Positions 22,969-32,502 are shown, numbered from the stretch's first letter. The stretch is DNA of 34,453 nucleotides from an uncultured Acetobacteraceae bacterium (GCA_937873225.1 CALMVN010000254.1:1-34453); one strand, 5' to 3'. Made by a program: numbers and translations. Notes: a model not told the origin generated them from the letters alone.

Positions 22969-24201
22969 GTGCCTAGCAGACGGCTATTGCTGACCGGTGC
23001 CGGAAGCCTTGCGCTTCCTTCCCTCCTCGCAACCGGAGGCGCGGTCGCACGTCCGCATCGCGCTGCCAAGGCGCCGGCCGCTCCCGCCGCGGCGGAACCG
23101 CCACCCGGTTCGGCCGGAACGGCTGCCGACACGCCGGTCGGGCCGCTCGACACGGAAGCGCGCTGGGCGTTCATCAGCGACTTCCAGACCGGCGCCGTCC
23201 TGCTCCAGAAGGCGGCGGACGAGCGCATGCCGCCGTCGTCGCTGACCAAGCTGATGACCGCCTACCTCGTGTTCGGCATGCTGAAGTCGGGGCGCCTGCA
23301 CCTCGACCAGATGCTGCCGGTCAGCGAGAAGGCCTGGCGGATGCAGGGCTCGAAGATGTTCGTGCCGTTGGGCGGCCAGGTTTCCGTCGTCGACCTGATA
23401 CGCGGCATGCTCATCCAGTCGGGCAATGACGCCTGCATCGTGCTGGCCGAGGGCATCGCCGGTTCCGAGGAGCAGTTCGTCGCGCAGATGAACGCCATGG
23501 CCAGGACGCTGGGCATGACGAACACGCAGTTCCGCAACTGCACAGGCTGGCCGGATCCGGACCATCTGATGTCGGCGCGCGACATCGCCACCCTGGCTCG
23601 TCACCTCATCGCCGACTTCCCTGACGACTACCACTTCTTCTCGGAGAAGGACTACAAGTTCAACAACATCAACCAGGGCAACCGCAACGTCCTGGTCGAC
23701 AAGGGCCTGGCCGACGGCTTGAAGACCGGGCACACCGATGCCGGCGGCTTCGGGCTCTGCGTCAGCTCGGAGCGGAACGGCAACCGGATCATCGAGGTGG
23801 TCAACGGGCTGCCCTCCTCCCAGGCCCGCGCCGCGGAAGGCGAGCGGCTGCTGAGCTGGGCGTTCGCCAACTTCGAGAACGTGCACCTGCTGACCCGCGA
23901 CCAGCCGCTGGGAACGGCCCCGGTCTGGCTCGGCGTGGCGGCGGCCGTTCCGGTGTGTGCTCCTGCCGATCTGCTGGTGACGGTTCCGCACGGCTGGCAG
24001 AACCGGGTGAAGGTGGCGCTGGACTACCAGGCTCCCATACCGGCGCCGATCCGGGCCGGCCAGCAGCTCGGCCAGATCACCATCTCCGGCGCGTCGGTCG
24101 CCGACATACAGGTTCCGCTGGTTGCCGCCGCTGCGGTGGAGCGCAAGAGCCTTCCGGCCCGCGCCGTCGCCGTGCTCGACCACTTCGTGGGCGGCTCGTG
24201 A
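22969..24201 (+). CDS. dacC: D-alanyl-D-alanine carboxypeptidase (PBP5/6 type)
   Basis: A 410-residue low-molecular-mass penicillin-binding protein that trims the terminal D-Ala from peptidoglycan pentapeptides. The three serine-peptidase motifs are present: SxxK at S91-L-T-K94, SGN at 151-153 and KTG at 252-254. A C-terminal beta-rich domain (about 315-400) with VKVALDYQAPIPAPIRAGQQ is the PBP5_C domain. The signal region SRRLLLTGAGSLALPSLLAT has a twin-arginine-like start. The GTG start at 22969 follows GGATCGAA; an upstream ATG in frame is far from any such site. Only nine bases separate it from the rlpA-like gene. The stop TGA overlaps tmk (GTGA). Confidence 0.92.
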   Translation: MPSRRLLLTGAGSLALPSLLATGGAVARPHRAAKAPAAPAAAEPPPGSAGTAADTPVGPLDTEARWAFISDFQTGAVLLQKAADERMPPSSLTKLMTAYLVFGMLKSGRLHLDQMLPVSEKAWRMQGSKMFVPLGGQVSVVDLIRGMLIQSGNDACIVLAEGIAGSEEQFVAQMNAMARTLGMTNTQFRNCTGWPDPDHLMSARDIATLARHLIADFPDDYHFFSEKDYKFNNINQGNRNVLVDKGLADGLKTGHTDAGGFGLCVSSERNGNRIIEVVNGLPSSQARAAEGERLLSWAFANFENVHLLTRDQPLGTAPVWLGVAAAVPVCAPADLLVTVPHGWQNRVKVALDYQAPIPAPIRAGQQLGQITISGASVADIQVPLVAAAAVERKSLPARAVAVLDHFVGGS

Positions 24202-24827
24202 ACGGGCTGTTCGTGACGCTCGAAGGCGGCGAGGGGGCAGGCAAGTCCACGCAGTCGCGCCTGCTCGCCGACCGGCTGGCGAGGAACAACCGCAGCCTGC
24301 TGCACACCAGGGAGCCGGGTGGCGCTGCCGGCGCCGAACGGCTCCGGGCGCTGCTGCTCGCAGGCGACCACGGACTCAGCCTCCGCGCCGAGATCCTTGT
24401 GCACTTCGCCGCACGGTTCGACCACGTCGAGCGTACGATCGTCCCGGCCCTCGCCGAGGGACGGCTGGTGGTCTGCGACAGGTTCTTCGACTCGACGCTG
24501 GCCTATCAGGGGTATGGGCTGGGCATGGGGGAGGCGGAACCTCTCGGCTTCATCCGCGACCTGATCGCGCTGACTCCGCTCACGCCGGACCTGACGCTGC
24601 TGCTCGACCTGCCGCGTGAACTGGCCCGGCAAAGGCTGGCGCGCCGCGGCAGGGATCCGGATCGCTACGAGCGCCTGGACGAGGCGTTCCATCTGCGCGT
24701 CGCCGAGGGCTTCAGGCAGATCGCGCGGGCGGCGCCGGAGCGGATCGTGACGGTCGACGCGGCCGGTGACGTGGAGCAGGTGCATCGGGCGCTGCTGGAC
24801 AGGGTGGAAGAGCGCCTCCTTCCATGA
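24198..24827 (+). CDS. tmk: Thymidylate kinase
   Basis: A 209-residue enzyme phosphorylating dTMP to dTDP with ATP. The P-loop GGEGAGKST (residues 10-18), the TREPGG motif, the VCDRFFDSTLAYQGYGLG motif with its DRF/Y and the lid RRGRDPDRYE identify it. The GTG start overlaps the dacC stop, and the stop overlaps holB (ATGA at 24824-24827). The tmk-holB-metG-tatD order is conserved in many alphaproteobacteria. Confidence 0.96.
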   Translation: MNGLFVTLEGGEGAGKSTQSRLLADRLARNNRSLLHTREPGGAAGAERLRALLLAGDHGLSLRAEILVHFAARFDHVERTIVPALAEGRLVVCDRFFDSTLAYQGYGLGMGEAEPLGFIRDLIALTPLTPDLTLLLDLPRELARQRLARRGRDPDRYERLDEAFHLRVAEGFRQIARAAPERIVTVDAAGDVEQVHRALLDRVEERLLP

Positions 24828-25798
24828 TCGCCGCTACGCCGGGCGGGCAGGGGTGGCTGGCGGGGCACGAAGCGGCCGAGGCGACGCTGGTTGCCGAAGC
24901 CGCGGCCGGACGGCTGCACCACGCCTGGCTGATCGCCGGCCCGAAGGGGATCGGCAAGGCGACCCTGGCGTTCCGCTTCGCCCGCTGGCTGCTCGCCGGT
25001 TGCCCGGGAACCCGGCTTGCAATCGCCGAGAGCGATCCGGTGTTCCGGCGCGTGGCTGCCGGCACCCATGCCGATCTGCTGGCGATCGGCCGCTCCTTCG
25101 ACGAGAAGCGCCAACGGCACCGGACGGAGATCGTCGCCGACGACGTGCGGCCGATCGGCGACTTCCTTCGCCGCACGGCCGCGGAAGGCGGCTGGCGGGT
25201 GGTGATCCTGGACGATGCCGACCTCCTGAACCGGCACGCCGCCAACGCGCTGCTCAAGATCCTGGAAGAGCCGCCGCCGCGTGCGGTGCTGATCCTGGTC
25301 AGCAGCAGCCCGGGCCGCCTGCTTCCCACCATACGCAGCCGATGCCGCCTGCTGCGCCTGGCTCCGCTCGACCCGCCGCAGATGAGGCTGGCGCTGGAAC
25401 GCCTGCTGCCGGAAGAGGACGAGGCGAACCGCGGCCTGCTGGCCGGGCTCGCCCGCGGCGCACCGGGGCGAGTCGTCGAGCTTGCCGGCGAGGACGGCAT
25501 CGCCATGGCTGAGCTGGTACGCGATCTGCTGGATGCCGGTGCCTCCGGTGTTGCCGGCTACGACCTGGCGGATCGCGTCCTGCGCAAGGAGCAGGGCCTT
25601 GCGACCTTTCTCGGGCTGCTCGGCAATGCCATATCGGAGCGGATACGGAACACCGCCCGCCACGGCGGATCCGGCTCCGGAACCGACTGGCTTGCCGCAT
25701 GGCAGGATCTCCGTCGCATCCGGACCGAGACGGAACGGTTCAACCTGGACAAGAGGCAGGCGCTGCTGTCGAGCCTGGACCTGCTGAGCGAGCGATGA
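24824..25798 (+). CDS. holB: DNA polymerase III delta-prime subunit
   Basis: A 324-residue clamp-loader subunit (delta prime). The P-loop-like GPKGIGKAT (residues 39-47) is retained; the NALLKILEEPP and SRC motif (172-174) are the family markers that contact gamma and delta. The usual zinc-ribbon cysteines near residue 50-70 are not evident, as in many alphaproteobacterial versions. ATGA overlaps on both sides show one operon. Confidence 0.93.
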   Translation: MIAATPGGQGWLAGHEAAEATLVAEAAAGRLHHAWLIAGPKGIGKATLAFRFARWLLAGCPGTRLAIAESDPVFRRVAAGTHADLLAIGRSFDEKRQRHRTEIVADDVRPIGDFLRRTAAEGGWRVVILDDADLLNRHAANALLKILEEPPPRAVLILVSSSPGRLLPTIRSRCRLLRLAPLDPPQMRLALERLLPEEDEANRGLLAGLARGAPGRVVELAGEDGIAMAELVRDLLDAGASGVAGYDLADRVLRKEQGLATFLGLLGNAISERIRNTARHGGSGSGTDWLAAWQDLRRIRTETERFNLDKRQALLSSLDLLSER

Positions 25799-27342
25799 CA
25801 CAGCGCTACACCATCACCACCCCCATCTATTACGTGAACGGCGCGCCGCATGTCGGCCACGCCTACACGTCGGTCGCCGCCGACGTGATCGCCCGCTGGC
25901 ACCGGCTCGACGGCCACGACGTGTTCTTCCTGACCGGCACCGACGAGCACGGCCAGAAGGTCGAGCAGGCCGCGCTGGCCGCGGGCGTCGACCCGCAGGA
26001 CTTCGTCGACCGCGTGTCCGCCGACTTCCGCGACATGGCGCGCGCCATGAACGTGTCGTTCGACGACTTCATCCGCACGACCGAGCCGCGACACTTCCGA
26101 GCCTGCGCCGCGCTGTGGCGCCGCCTGCGGGAGGACGGCCACATCTATCTCGGCGCCTACGAGGGCTGGTACGCGACCCGCGACGAGAGCTTCTACGGCG
26201 AGGACGAGCTGGTGCTCCGCCCCGACGGCACCCGCGTGGCGCCGAGCGGCGCCCCGGTCGAGTGGGTCACGGAGCCGTCCTACTTCTTCCGCCTGTCCGC
26301 CTGGCAGGACCGGCTGCTCGCCTTCTACGACGCCAACCCCGACTTCATCGGGCCGCCCGGCCGGCGCAACGAGGTGCTGAGCTTCGTCCGGCAGGGGCTG
26401 AAGGACCTGTCGATCAGCCGCACCAGCTTCCGCTGGGGCGTCCCGGTGCCTGACGACCCGGATCACGTGATCTACGTGTGGTGGGACGCGCTGGTGAACT
26501 ACATCACCGCCCTCGGCTATCCCGACCAGGACGGCCCGCTGTGGCGGTTCTGGCCGGCCGACCTGCACCTGGTCGGCAAGGAGATCATCCGCTTCCACGC
26601 CGTGTTCTGGCCGGCCTTCCTCATGGCCGCCGACATCGAGCTGCCGTGCCGCGTGTTCGCCAACGGCTGGTGGACCGCGGACGGCGAGAAGATGAGCAAG
26701 TCGATCGGCAACGTGGTCGAGCCGCGCGCCCTGGCCGCCGAGTTCGGCGTCGACGCCGTGCGCTACTTCCTGCTGCGCGAGGTGCCGTTCGGCGGCGACG
26801 GCGACTTCAGCCGGCGGGCGCTGATCTCGCGCCTGAATGCCGAGCTGGCGAACGGCCTCGGCAACCTGGCGCAGCGGACGCTGCCGCAGATCGCGCGCAA
26901 CTGCGGCGGCCGCCTGCCGTCCCGCGGGGAAGTCACCACGGAGGACCGGGCGCTGCTGGCCCAGGCAGATGCACTGGTCGACACCTTGCGCGGTCTGATC
27001 GACAGGCAGGCTCTGCATGAGGCTTTGGAGGAAGTCTGGAAGGTGGTGCGGGCGGGCAACGCCTACATCGACCACCAGGCGCCGTGGGCGTTGAGGAAGA
27101 CCGATCCGGAACGCATGGCAACGGTGCTGCGCGTGCTGGCCGACGTGCTGCGGCAGGTGGCCACTGTGCTGCAGCCGTTCATGCCGGACAGCATGGGCCG
27201 CCTGCTGGACCAGCTCGGCGTCCCGGCCGCGGACCGCACCTTCGCCGCGCTCGCCGTTGTGCTGGAGGCAGGCCTGGCGCTGCCGGCACCGCACGGCATC
27301 TTTCCCAGGCATGTCGAGGCCGCCGCCGCGGGTACGGGCTGA
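25795..27342 (+). CDS. metG: Methionyl-tRNA synthetase
   Basis: A 515-residue class I synthetase that charges tRNA-Met. The HIGH-like site is APHVGHAY near residue 17, and KMSKS is at 299-303 (GEKMSKSIGN). The anticodon-binding helical domain follows (NGLGNLAQRT to about residue 500). The zinc-knuckle CxxC pairs and the C-terminal tRNA-binding (EMAP-like) domain found in longer MetG forms are missing, so this is the short single-domain type. ATG 25795 overlaps the holB stop. Three bases separate its stop from tatD. Confidence 0.97.
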   Translation: MTQRYTITTPIYYVNGAPHVGHAYTSVAADVIARWHRLDGHDVFFLTGTDEHGQKVEQAALAAGVDPQDFVDRVSADFRDMARAMNVSFDDFIRTTEPRHFRACAALWRRLREDGHIYLGAYEGWYATRDESFYGEDELVLRPDGTRVAPSGAPVEWVTEPSYFFRLSAWQDRLLAFYDANPDFIGPPGRRNEVLSFVRQGLKDLSISRTSFRWGVPVPDDPDHVIYVWWDALVNYITALGYPDQDGPLWRFWPADLHLVGKEIIRFHAVFWPAFLMAADIELPCRVFANGWWTADGEKMSKSIGNVVEPRALAAEFGVDAVRYFLLREVPFGGDGDFSRRALISRLNAELANGLGNLAQRTLPQIARNCGGRLPSRGEVTTEDRALLAQADALVDTLRGLIDRQALHEALEEVWKVVRAGNAYIDHQAPWALRKTDPERMATVLRVLADVLRQVATVLQPFMPDSMGRLLDQLGVPAADRTFAALAVVLEAGLALPAPHGIFPRHVEAAAAGTG

Positions 27343-27345
27343 CGC

Positions 27346-28131
27346 ATGCTGATCGACAGCCACTGCCACCTCGACCACTTTCCCGACGACGAGGTCGAGG
27401 CGCTGCTCGACCGGGCGCAGGCGGCCGGCCTGTGCGGAATGGTGACCATCGGCACCCGCCTGTCGGCCGCCTCGATCAACCGCCGCCTGACCCGCCACGC
27501 CCGGCCGGACCTCGCGATCTGGTGCACGATCGGCACGCATCCGGATCACGTCGCCGATGAAACGGTGCCGGACCCGGACCAGCTGGCAGCCATGGCCTCC
27601 GCCCCCGAGATCGTGGGCATCGGCGAGTCCGGCCTGGACTACTTCCACGGCGAGCCGGCGGTGCGGCCGCTGCAGCAGGACAGCTTCCGCGCCCACCTCC
27701 GTGCCGCCAGGAAGGCGGACCTGCCGCTGGTCATCCACGCCCGCAACGCCGACGACGACATCGCCGCGATCCTGGCCGAGGAGCACGAGACAGGTGGACC
27801 GTTCCGCTTCGTCCTGCACTGCTTCAGCTCCGGCGAGGCGCTGGCCCGGACGGCCCTGTCGCTCGGCGGCTACGTCGGCTTCTCCGGCATCCTGACCTTC
27901 CCGAAGTCGGAGGAGCTGAGGCGGATCGCCGGGCAGGTCCCGGCCGACCGCCTGCTGGTGGAAACGGATGCGCCCTACCTCGCGCCCGCACCCAGGCGCG
28001 GCAAGCGCAACGAGCCGTCCTTCGTCGCCCACACCGCCTCCGTGCTCGCCGGCCTCCGCGGGATCGAGGAGGAGGCGCTCGGCACCCTCACCACCAGGAA
28101 CTTCCGCCGTCTGTTCAGCAAGGCGGCGTAG
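27346..28131 (+). CDS. tatD: TatD-family metal-dependent DNase
   Basis: A 261-residue TIM-barrel metallohydrolase of the TatD/YcfH family (3'-5' DNase activity in characterised members). Metal ligands are visible: H6 and H8 in IDSHCHLDHFP, E94 in GIGESGLDYF, H131 in VIHARN, H158 in LHCFSSGEAL, and D208 in LVETDAPYLAP. It starts 3 bases after metG, a common arrangement in the family, with the PhnP-like gene 5 bases beyond its stop. Confidence 0.94.
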   Translation: MLIDSHCHLDHFPDDEVEALLDRAQAAGLCGMVTIGTRLSAASINRRLTRHARPDLAIWCTIGTHPDHVADETVPDPDQLAAMASAPEIVGIGESGLDYFHGEPAVRPLQQDSFRAHLRAARKADLPLVIHARNADDDIAAILAEEHETGGPFRFVLHCFSSGEALARTALSLGGYVGFSGILTFPKSEELRRIAGQVPADRLLVETDAPYLAPAPRRGKRNEPSFVAHTASVLAGLRGIEEEALGTLTTRNFRRLFSKAA

Positions 28132-28136
28132 CGCCG

Positions 28137-28922
28137 GTGCGCGTCATCATCCTCGGGTGCGGCGGCTCCGCCGGCGTGCCGATGCTGGGCGGTCCGGACG
28201 GGCGCGGCGACTGGGGCGTGTGCGATCCCGGGGAGCCGCGCAACCGGCGCAGCCGCTCGTCGATCGTGGTCGAGAGCGCGAACGGTGGCCGCGTGCTCGT
28301 GGACACCTCGCCCGACCTCCGGATCCAGCTGCTGTCGACCGGCATCGGGCGGATCGACGCCCTCTTCTATACACACGCCCATGCCGACCACGTCGCCGGG
28401 CTGGACGAGGTGCGCAGCCTGAACCGCATCCTCGACCGCCCGATCGAGGCGTTCGGCACGGAGCCGGTGCTGGCGGAAGTCGAGTCCCGCTTCCGCTACG
28501 CCTTCCGGCCCTGGTCGCCTCCCGGCTTCTACCGGCCGGTCATGCTGTCCCGCCCGATACGCGCGGGCACGACCGTCGAGATCGCCGGCAGCTCTTTCCT
28601 GCTGTTCGAGCAGGTGCACGGCAGCGGCACCACGCTTGGCTTCCGCGTGGGCGACTTCAGCTACTCGACCGACGTGGTACGGCTCGACGACATGGCCCTG
28701 TCGGCGTTGGCCGGCACCCGAACCTGGCTGGTCGACTGTTTCCAGCGCGCGCCGCACCCGGCCCATGCCGATCTCGCGCTGGTGGAACGCTGGGCCAGGC
28801 AGCTCGGCGTCGGCCGCACCATCCTGACCCACATGGGCACCGACATGGACTGGGCCTGGCTGCACGCCAACCTGCCGCCGGGCATCGAGGCCGCGCATGA
28901 CGGGATGATCCTGTCGCTCTAG
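28137..28922 (+). CDS. PhnP-like metallo-beta-lactamase-fold hydrolase
   Basis: A 261-residue enzyme of the metallo-beta-lactamase fold, most like the PhnP/RNase Z-type phosphodiesterases. The zinc motif H80-x-H82-x-D84-H85 is in THAHADHVAGL, the downstream ligands are likely in DCFQRAPHPAHAD and LTHMGTDMDW. The opening GCGGSAGVPMLGGP with DPGEPRNRRSRSS is the typical alphaproteobacterial form found next to tatD. The exact substrate (cyclic phosphodiester) is not known. GTG start at 28137. This ends the operon. Confidence 0.88.
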   Translation: MRVIILGCGGSAGVPMLGGPDGRGDWGVCDPGEPRNRRSRSSIVVESANGGRVLVDTSPDLRIQLLSTGIGRIDALFYTHAHADHVAGLDEVRSLNRILDRPIEAFGTEPVLAEVESRFRYAFRPWSPPGFYRPVMLSRPIRAGTTVEIAGSSFLLFEQVHGSGTTLGFRVGDFSYSTDVVRLDDMALSALAGTRTWLVDCFQRAPHPAHADLALVERWARQLGVGRTILTHMGTDMDWAWLHANLPPGIEAAHDGMILSL

Positions 28923-29236
28923 GTCGTCGGGTGCCACCCTGTGTCGCGCCTGCAATCACCGGTCGATCCGGATGACGCAGCCTGCAATTTAGTTGAATCG
29001 TGCGCTGGGGCAGCGATAGCCTTCCCGAAGCGGCGGTTCGAAGGTTCCGTTGCGCAGGATCGGTGATGTTGCCTCGACCATGGACGGAAGGTTCCGGCAT
29101 TCCGGACTCTTATCCGCCGCGGCCTCCGCTTCGGGAGGACCTGACAGGAGATCACGACACAGGACGGGATGAATCCGGTCCGGGCGTGCCATCTTCCCGG
29201 TCGGGCGGGCGCCCATCGTTTGGGGGAGAGCTCTGC
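28923..29236. other. 314-bp leader region upstream of prkA
   Basis: No gene or RNA is recognised here. It should contain the promoter and leader for the prkA-yeaH-spoVR operon. GAAGGTTCCG occurs twice, at 29040-29049 and 29087-29096; the second lies in an inverted repeat CGGAA-GG-TTCCG. GGGGGAGAG at 29222-29230 is the ribosome binding site. I could not find a convincing sigma-54 or EcfG-type motif on the + strand. Confidence 0.5.
29040..29096. repeat. Direct repeat GAAGGTTCCG x2 in the prkA upstream region
   Basis: Two exact copies of GAAGGTTCCG, their starts 47 bases apart, upstream of prkA. The spacing of about 4.5 helical turns and the dyad CGGAA/TTCCG in the second copy suggest a regulator site, but this is inference from pattern alone. 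Confidence 0.35.
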
Positions 29237-31183
29237 ATGGCGCCACTCGACGACGTTTTCACGCTTGCGACCGCCATGCGCGACGAGCGGCGCGAAACCG
29301 AGATGAGCCTCGCCGAGTACCTCGACCTGTGCGCCGCAGACCCGTCCTGCTACGCCAGCGCGTCCGAACGCATGCTCAGGGCGATCGGCGAGCCGGTGCC
29401 GATCGACACCTCCAAGGACACGCGCCTCGCCCGCGTGTTCATGAACCGCACCATCCGCACCTATCCCGCCTTCTCCGACTTCCACGGCATGGAGGAAACG
29501 ATCGAGCGGATCGTCGGCTTCTTCCGCCACGCCGCACAAGGGTTGGAGGAGCGCAAGCAGATCCTCTACCTGCTCGGGCCGGTCGGCGGCGGCAAGTCGT
29601 CGCTCGGCGAGCGGCTCAAGACCCTGATGGAGCGCGAGCCGATCTACGTGCTCAAGGCCGGCAAGCAGCTGAGCCCGGTGTTCGAGTCCCCGCTGGGCCT
29701 GTTCGACGTCGAGCGCATGGGCCCGAGCCTGCTTGCCCGCTACAACATCCCGCGCCGCGTGCTGACCGGCATCGCCAGCCCCTGGGCGCTGAAGCGGCTT
29801 GAGGAGTTCGACGGCGACCTGTCGCGCTTCCGCGTGGTCAAGCTGCACCCCTCCAAGTTGCGCCAGATCGCGATCGCCAAGACCGAGCCCGGCGACGACA
29901 ACAACCAGGACGTCTCCGCCCTGGTCGGCAAGGTCGACATCCGACAGCTCGAGACGCACAGCCAGAACGACCCCGACGCCTACGGCTTTTCCGGCGGCCT
30001 CAACCGCGCCAACCAGGGGCTGCTCGAGTTCGTCGAGATGTTCAAGGCGCCGATCAAGATGCTCCACCCGCTGCTCACTGCGACGCAGGAGGGCAACTAC
30101 GTCGGCACCGAGAACATCGGCTCGATCCCGTTCACCGGCATGATCCTGGCCCATTCCAACGAGGCGGAATGGCAGAGCTTCCGCAACAACCGCACCAACG
30201 AGGCGTTCCTCGACCGCGTCTGCGTGATCAAGGTGCCGTACTGCCTGCGCGCCACCGAGGAAACGCGCATCTACGAGAAGCTGATCCGCTCCTCGGCACT
30301 CGGCGACGCGCCGTGCGCGCCCAACACCTTCCAGATGCTCGCCCGCTTTGCCGTGCTGTCGCGCCTGAAGCCGCATCCCAACTCGTCGCAGTTCGCCAAG
30401 ATGCGCGTGTACGACGGCGAGAACATCCGCGAGACCGACCCCAAGGCCAAGACCATGCAGGAATATCGCGACGCCGCCGGCGTCGACGAGGGCATGGACG
30501 GCGTGTCGACCCGGTTCGCCTTCAAGGTGCTGTCGGCCACCTTCAACCCCGACGCCCACGAGATCGCCGCCGACCCGGTGCACCTGATGTACGTGCTGGA
30601 GCAGGCGGTGCGACGCGAGCAGTTCCCGCCGGAGGTCGAGGCCGGCTACCTCGCGGTGCTGAAGTCGGAGCTTGCCAGCCGGTATGCCGAGTTCGTCGGC
30701 AACGAGATCCAGAAGGCCTACCTGGAAAGCTACCACGACTACGGCCAGAACCTGTTCGACCGCTACCTCGACTACGCGGACGCCTGGATCGAGGACCAGG
30801 ACTTCAAGGATCCCGACACCGGCCAGATGATGAGCCGCGACCTGCTGAACGCCGAGCTGACCAAGATCGAGAAGCCCGCCGGCATCGCCAACCCCAAGGA
30901 TTTCCGCAACGAGGTGGTGAAGTTCTCGCTGCGCTCGCGCGCCAACAACGCCGGCCGCAACCCGTCCTGGAACTCCTACGAGAAAATCCGCGACGTGATC
31001 GAGAAGCGGATGTTCTCCCAGGTGGAGGACCTGCTGCCGGTGATCAGCTTCGGCTCCAAGAAGGACGGCGACACCGAGACCAAGCATGGCCAGTTCGTCG
31101 AGCGCATGGTCGCGCGCGGCTACACCGAGCGGCAGGTGCGCCGCCTGGTCGAGTGGTACATGCGCGTCAAGCAGTCGGCCTGA
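29237..31183 (+). CDS. prkA: PrkA-family serine protein kinase
   Basis: A 648-residue protein of the PrkA/YeaG family, with the AAA-like domain first and the kinase-like domain last. The Walker A-type GPVGGGKSS is at residues 114-122. The length and segments such as YPAFSDFHGMEETIERIVGF and PSWNSYEKIRDVIEKRMFSQ match the family closely. In E. coli YeaG acts with YeaH in adaptation to sustained nitrogen starvation and stress. ATG 29237 follows GGGGGAGAG. It heads an operon with yeaH (20 bases on) and spoVR (13 further), the widely conserved trio. Confidence 0.95.
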   Translation: MAPLDDVFTLATAMRDERRETEMSLAEYLDLCAADPSCYASASERMLRAIGEPVPIDTSKDTRLARVFMNRTIRTYPAFSDFHGMEETIERIVGFFRHAAQGLEERKQILYLLGPVGGGKSSLGERLKTLMEREPIYVLKAGKQLSPVFESPLGLFDVERMGPSLLARYNIPRRVLTGIASPWALKRLEEFDGDLSRFRVVKLHPSKLRQIAIAKTEPGDDNNQDVSALVGKVDIRQLETHSQNDPDAYGFSGGLNRANQGLLEFVEMFKAPIKMLHPLLTATQEGNYVGTENIGSIPFTGMILAHSNEAEWQSFRNNRTNEAFLDRVCVIKVPYCLRATEETRIYEKLIRSSALGDAPCAPNTFQMLARFAVLSRLKPHPNSSQFAKMRVYDGENIRETDPKAKTMQEYRDAAGVDEGMDGVSTRFAFKVLSATFNPDAHEIAADPVHLMYVLEQAVRREQFPPEVEAGYLAVLKSELASRYAEFVGNEIQKAYLESYHDYGQNLFDRYLDYADAWIEDQDFKDPDTGQMMSRDLLNAELTKIEKPAGIANPKDFRNEVVKFSLRSRANNAGRNPSWNSYEKIRDVIEKRMFSQVEDLLPVISFGSKKDGDTETKHGQFVERMVARGYTERQVRRLVEWYMRVKQSA

Positions 31184-31202
31184 CGAGCGGATGACCTGAC
31201 GC

Positions 31203-32489
31203 GTGGACATCATCGACCGCCGGCCCAACCCGCACGGCAAGAACCTGGAAAACCGCAGGCGCGTCCTGGTCCGGGCGCGCGAGGCGGTGCAGCGTGCGGC
31301 GCGGGACGCGGTGGCGTCCGGCAAGCTGCGCGAGGTCGGGCAGGAACGCGCCATCTCGATCCCGTCCGACGCGCTGCACGAGCCGAGCCTGCACCGCGTG
31401 TTCTCGTCCGGCGTGCGCGACGTCGTGCTGTCCGGCAACAAGGTGTTCTCGCCCGGCGACCGCCTGCAGCGGCCGCCATCGGGCAGGGGAAAAGGCGGCG
31501 GGGCAGGGGAGGCCGGCGAGGACGGCGGCGGCGAGGACAGCTTCCGCTTCGTACTGAGCCGCGACGAGTTCCTCGACGCTTTCTTCGACGACCTGGCGCT
31601 GCCCGACCTGGTGAAGCGCCAGATCGCCAGCACCGACACCACGACCATCAACCGCGCCGGCCTCAGCAGCGACGGCTCGCCGTCCCAGCTCGACCTCGGC
31701 CGCACGATGCGGCACTCGATGGCGCGCCGGATCGGGCTGCGTCGCCCCAAGCCCGACCTGGTCGCCGAGCTGGAGCTGCGCATCGCTGCCCTGGAGCAGG
31801 ATGGCGGCGATCCGGACGCGCTGGACGCGCTGCGCTCGGAGCTGCACATCGCGCTGCGCCGGATGAACCGGGTGCCGTGGATCGACCCGGTGGACATGCG
31901 CTACCGCCGGTACACGGTCACGCCCAAGCCCACCACGCGCGCCGTCATGTTCTGCCTGATGGACGTGTCCGGCTCCATGACCGAGCGCATGAAGGACCTC
32001 GCCAAGCGGTTCTTCCTGCTGCTGCACGTGTTCCTGGAGCGCCGCTACAAGCGCGTCGACCTGGTGTTCATCCGCCATTCCGAGGTCGCAGAGGAGGTCG
32101 ACGAGGACACCTTCTTCCACGACCCGCGCACCGGCGGCACCATCGTCTCGTCCGCGCTTGTCGAGCTGATCCGGGTGCAGTCCGAGCGCTATGCGGCCGA
32201 CAGCTGGAACATCTACGTGGCGCAGGCTTCGGATGGCGACAACTCCGGCAGCGACACGCCGAAATCCTGCGCGCTGCTCAAGGAGCAGATCCTGCCGCTG
32301 GTGCAGTACTATGCCTATATCGAGATCGTCGGCTCCGGCGCCGTGATACGCGGCGAGACCGACCTGTGGCGAGGCTATCGCGGCGTGGCCGAGGACAACG
32401 ACCGTCTGGTGATGCGTCAGGTCGGCGACAAGCGCGACATCTTCCCGGTGTTCCGCGACCTGTTCGCCAGGAAGCCCGAAGCCGCATGA
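31203..32489 (+). CDS. yeaH: YeaH/YhbH family protein (DUF444, VWA-like)
   Basis: A 428-residue DUF444 protein, partner of PrkA. Residues 1-95 are basic and end in a glycine-rich linker (GRGKGGGAGEAGEDGGGEDS). The C-terminal half is a von Willebrand A-like fold with the metal-ion site D254-x-S256-x-S258 (MDVSGSMTERM), plus IYVAQASDGDN as the later acidic strand. Function is unknown; genetic data elsewhere tie it to YeaG. GTG start at 31203, 19 bases after the prkA stop. Length matches the family. Confidence 0.93.
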   Translation: MDIIDRRPNPHGKNLENRRRVLVRAREAVQRAARDAVASGKLREVGQERAISIPSDALHEPSLHRVFSSGVRDVVLSGNKVFSPGDRLQRPPSGRGKGGGAGEAGEDGGGEDSFRFVLSRDEFLDAFFDDLALPDLVKRQIASTDTTTINRAGLSSDGSPSQLDLGRTMRHSMARRIGLRRPKPDLVAELELRIAALEQDGGDPDALDALRSELHIALRRMNRVPWIDPVDMRYRRYTVTPKPTTRAVMFCLMDVSGSMTERMKDLAKRFFLLLHVFLERRYKRVDLVFIRHSEVAEEVDEDTFFHDPRTGGTIVSSALVELIRVQSERYAADSWNIYVAQASDGDNSGSDTPKSCALLKEQILPLVQYYAYIEIVGSGAVIRGETDLWRGYRGVAEDNDRLVMRQVGDKRDIFPVFRDLFARKPEAA

Positions 32490-32502
32490 GGGAAGGGAGC
32501 CC

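Noticed and set aside
25558-28032. 824-codon open frame antisense to metG and tatD
   Set aside because: Shadow of two well-identified genes; composition is Arg/Gly/Val/His-rich with no recognisable domain.
28919-31897. 992-codon open frame antisense to prkA and part of yeaH
   Set aside because: Shadow frame of strongly biased codons; no start context and no domain.
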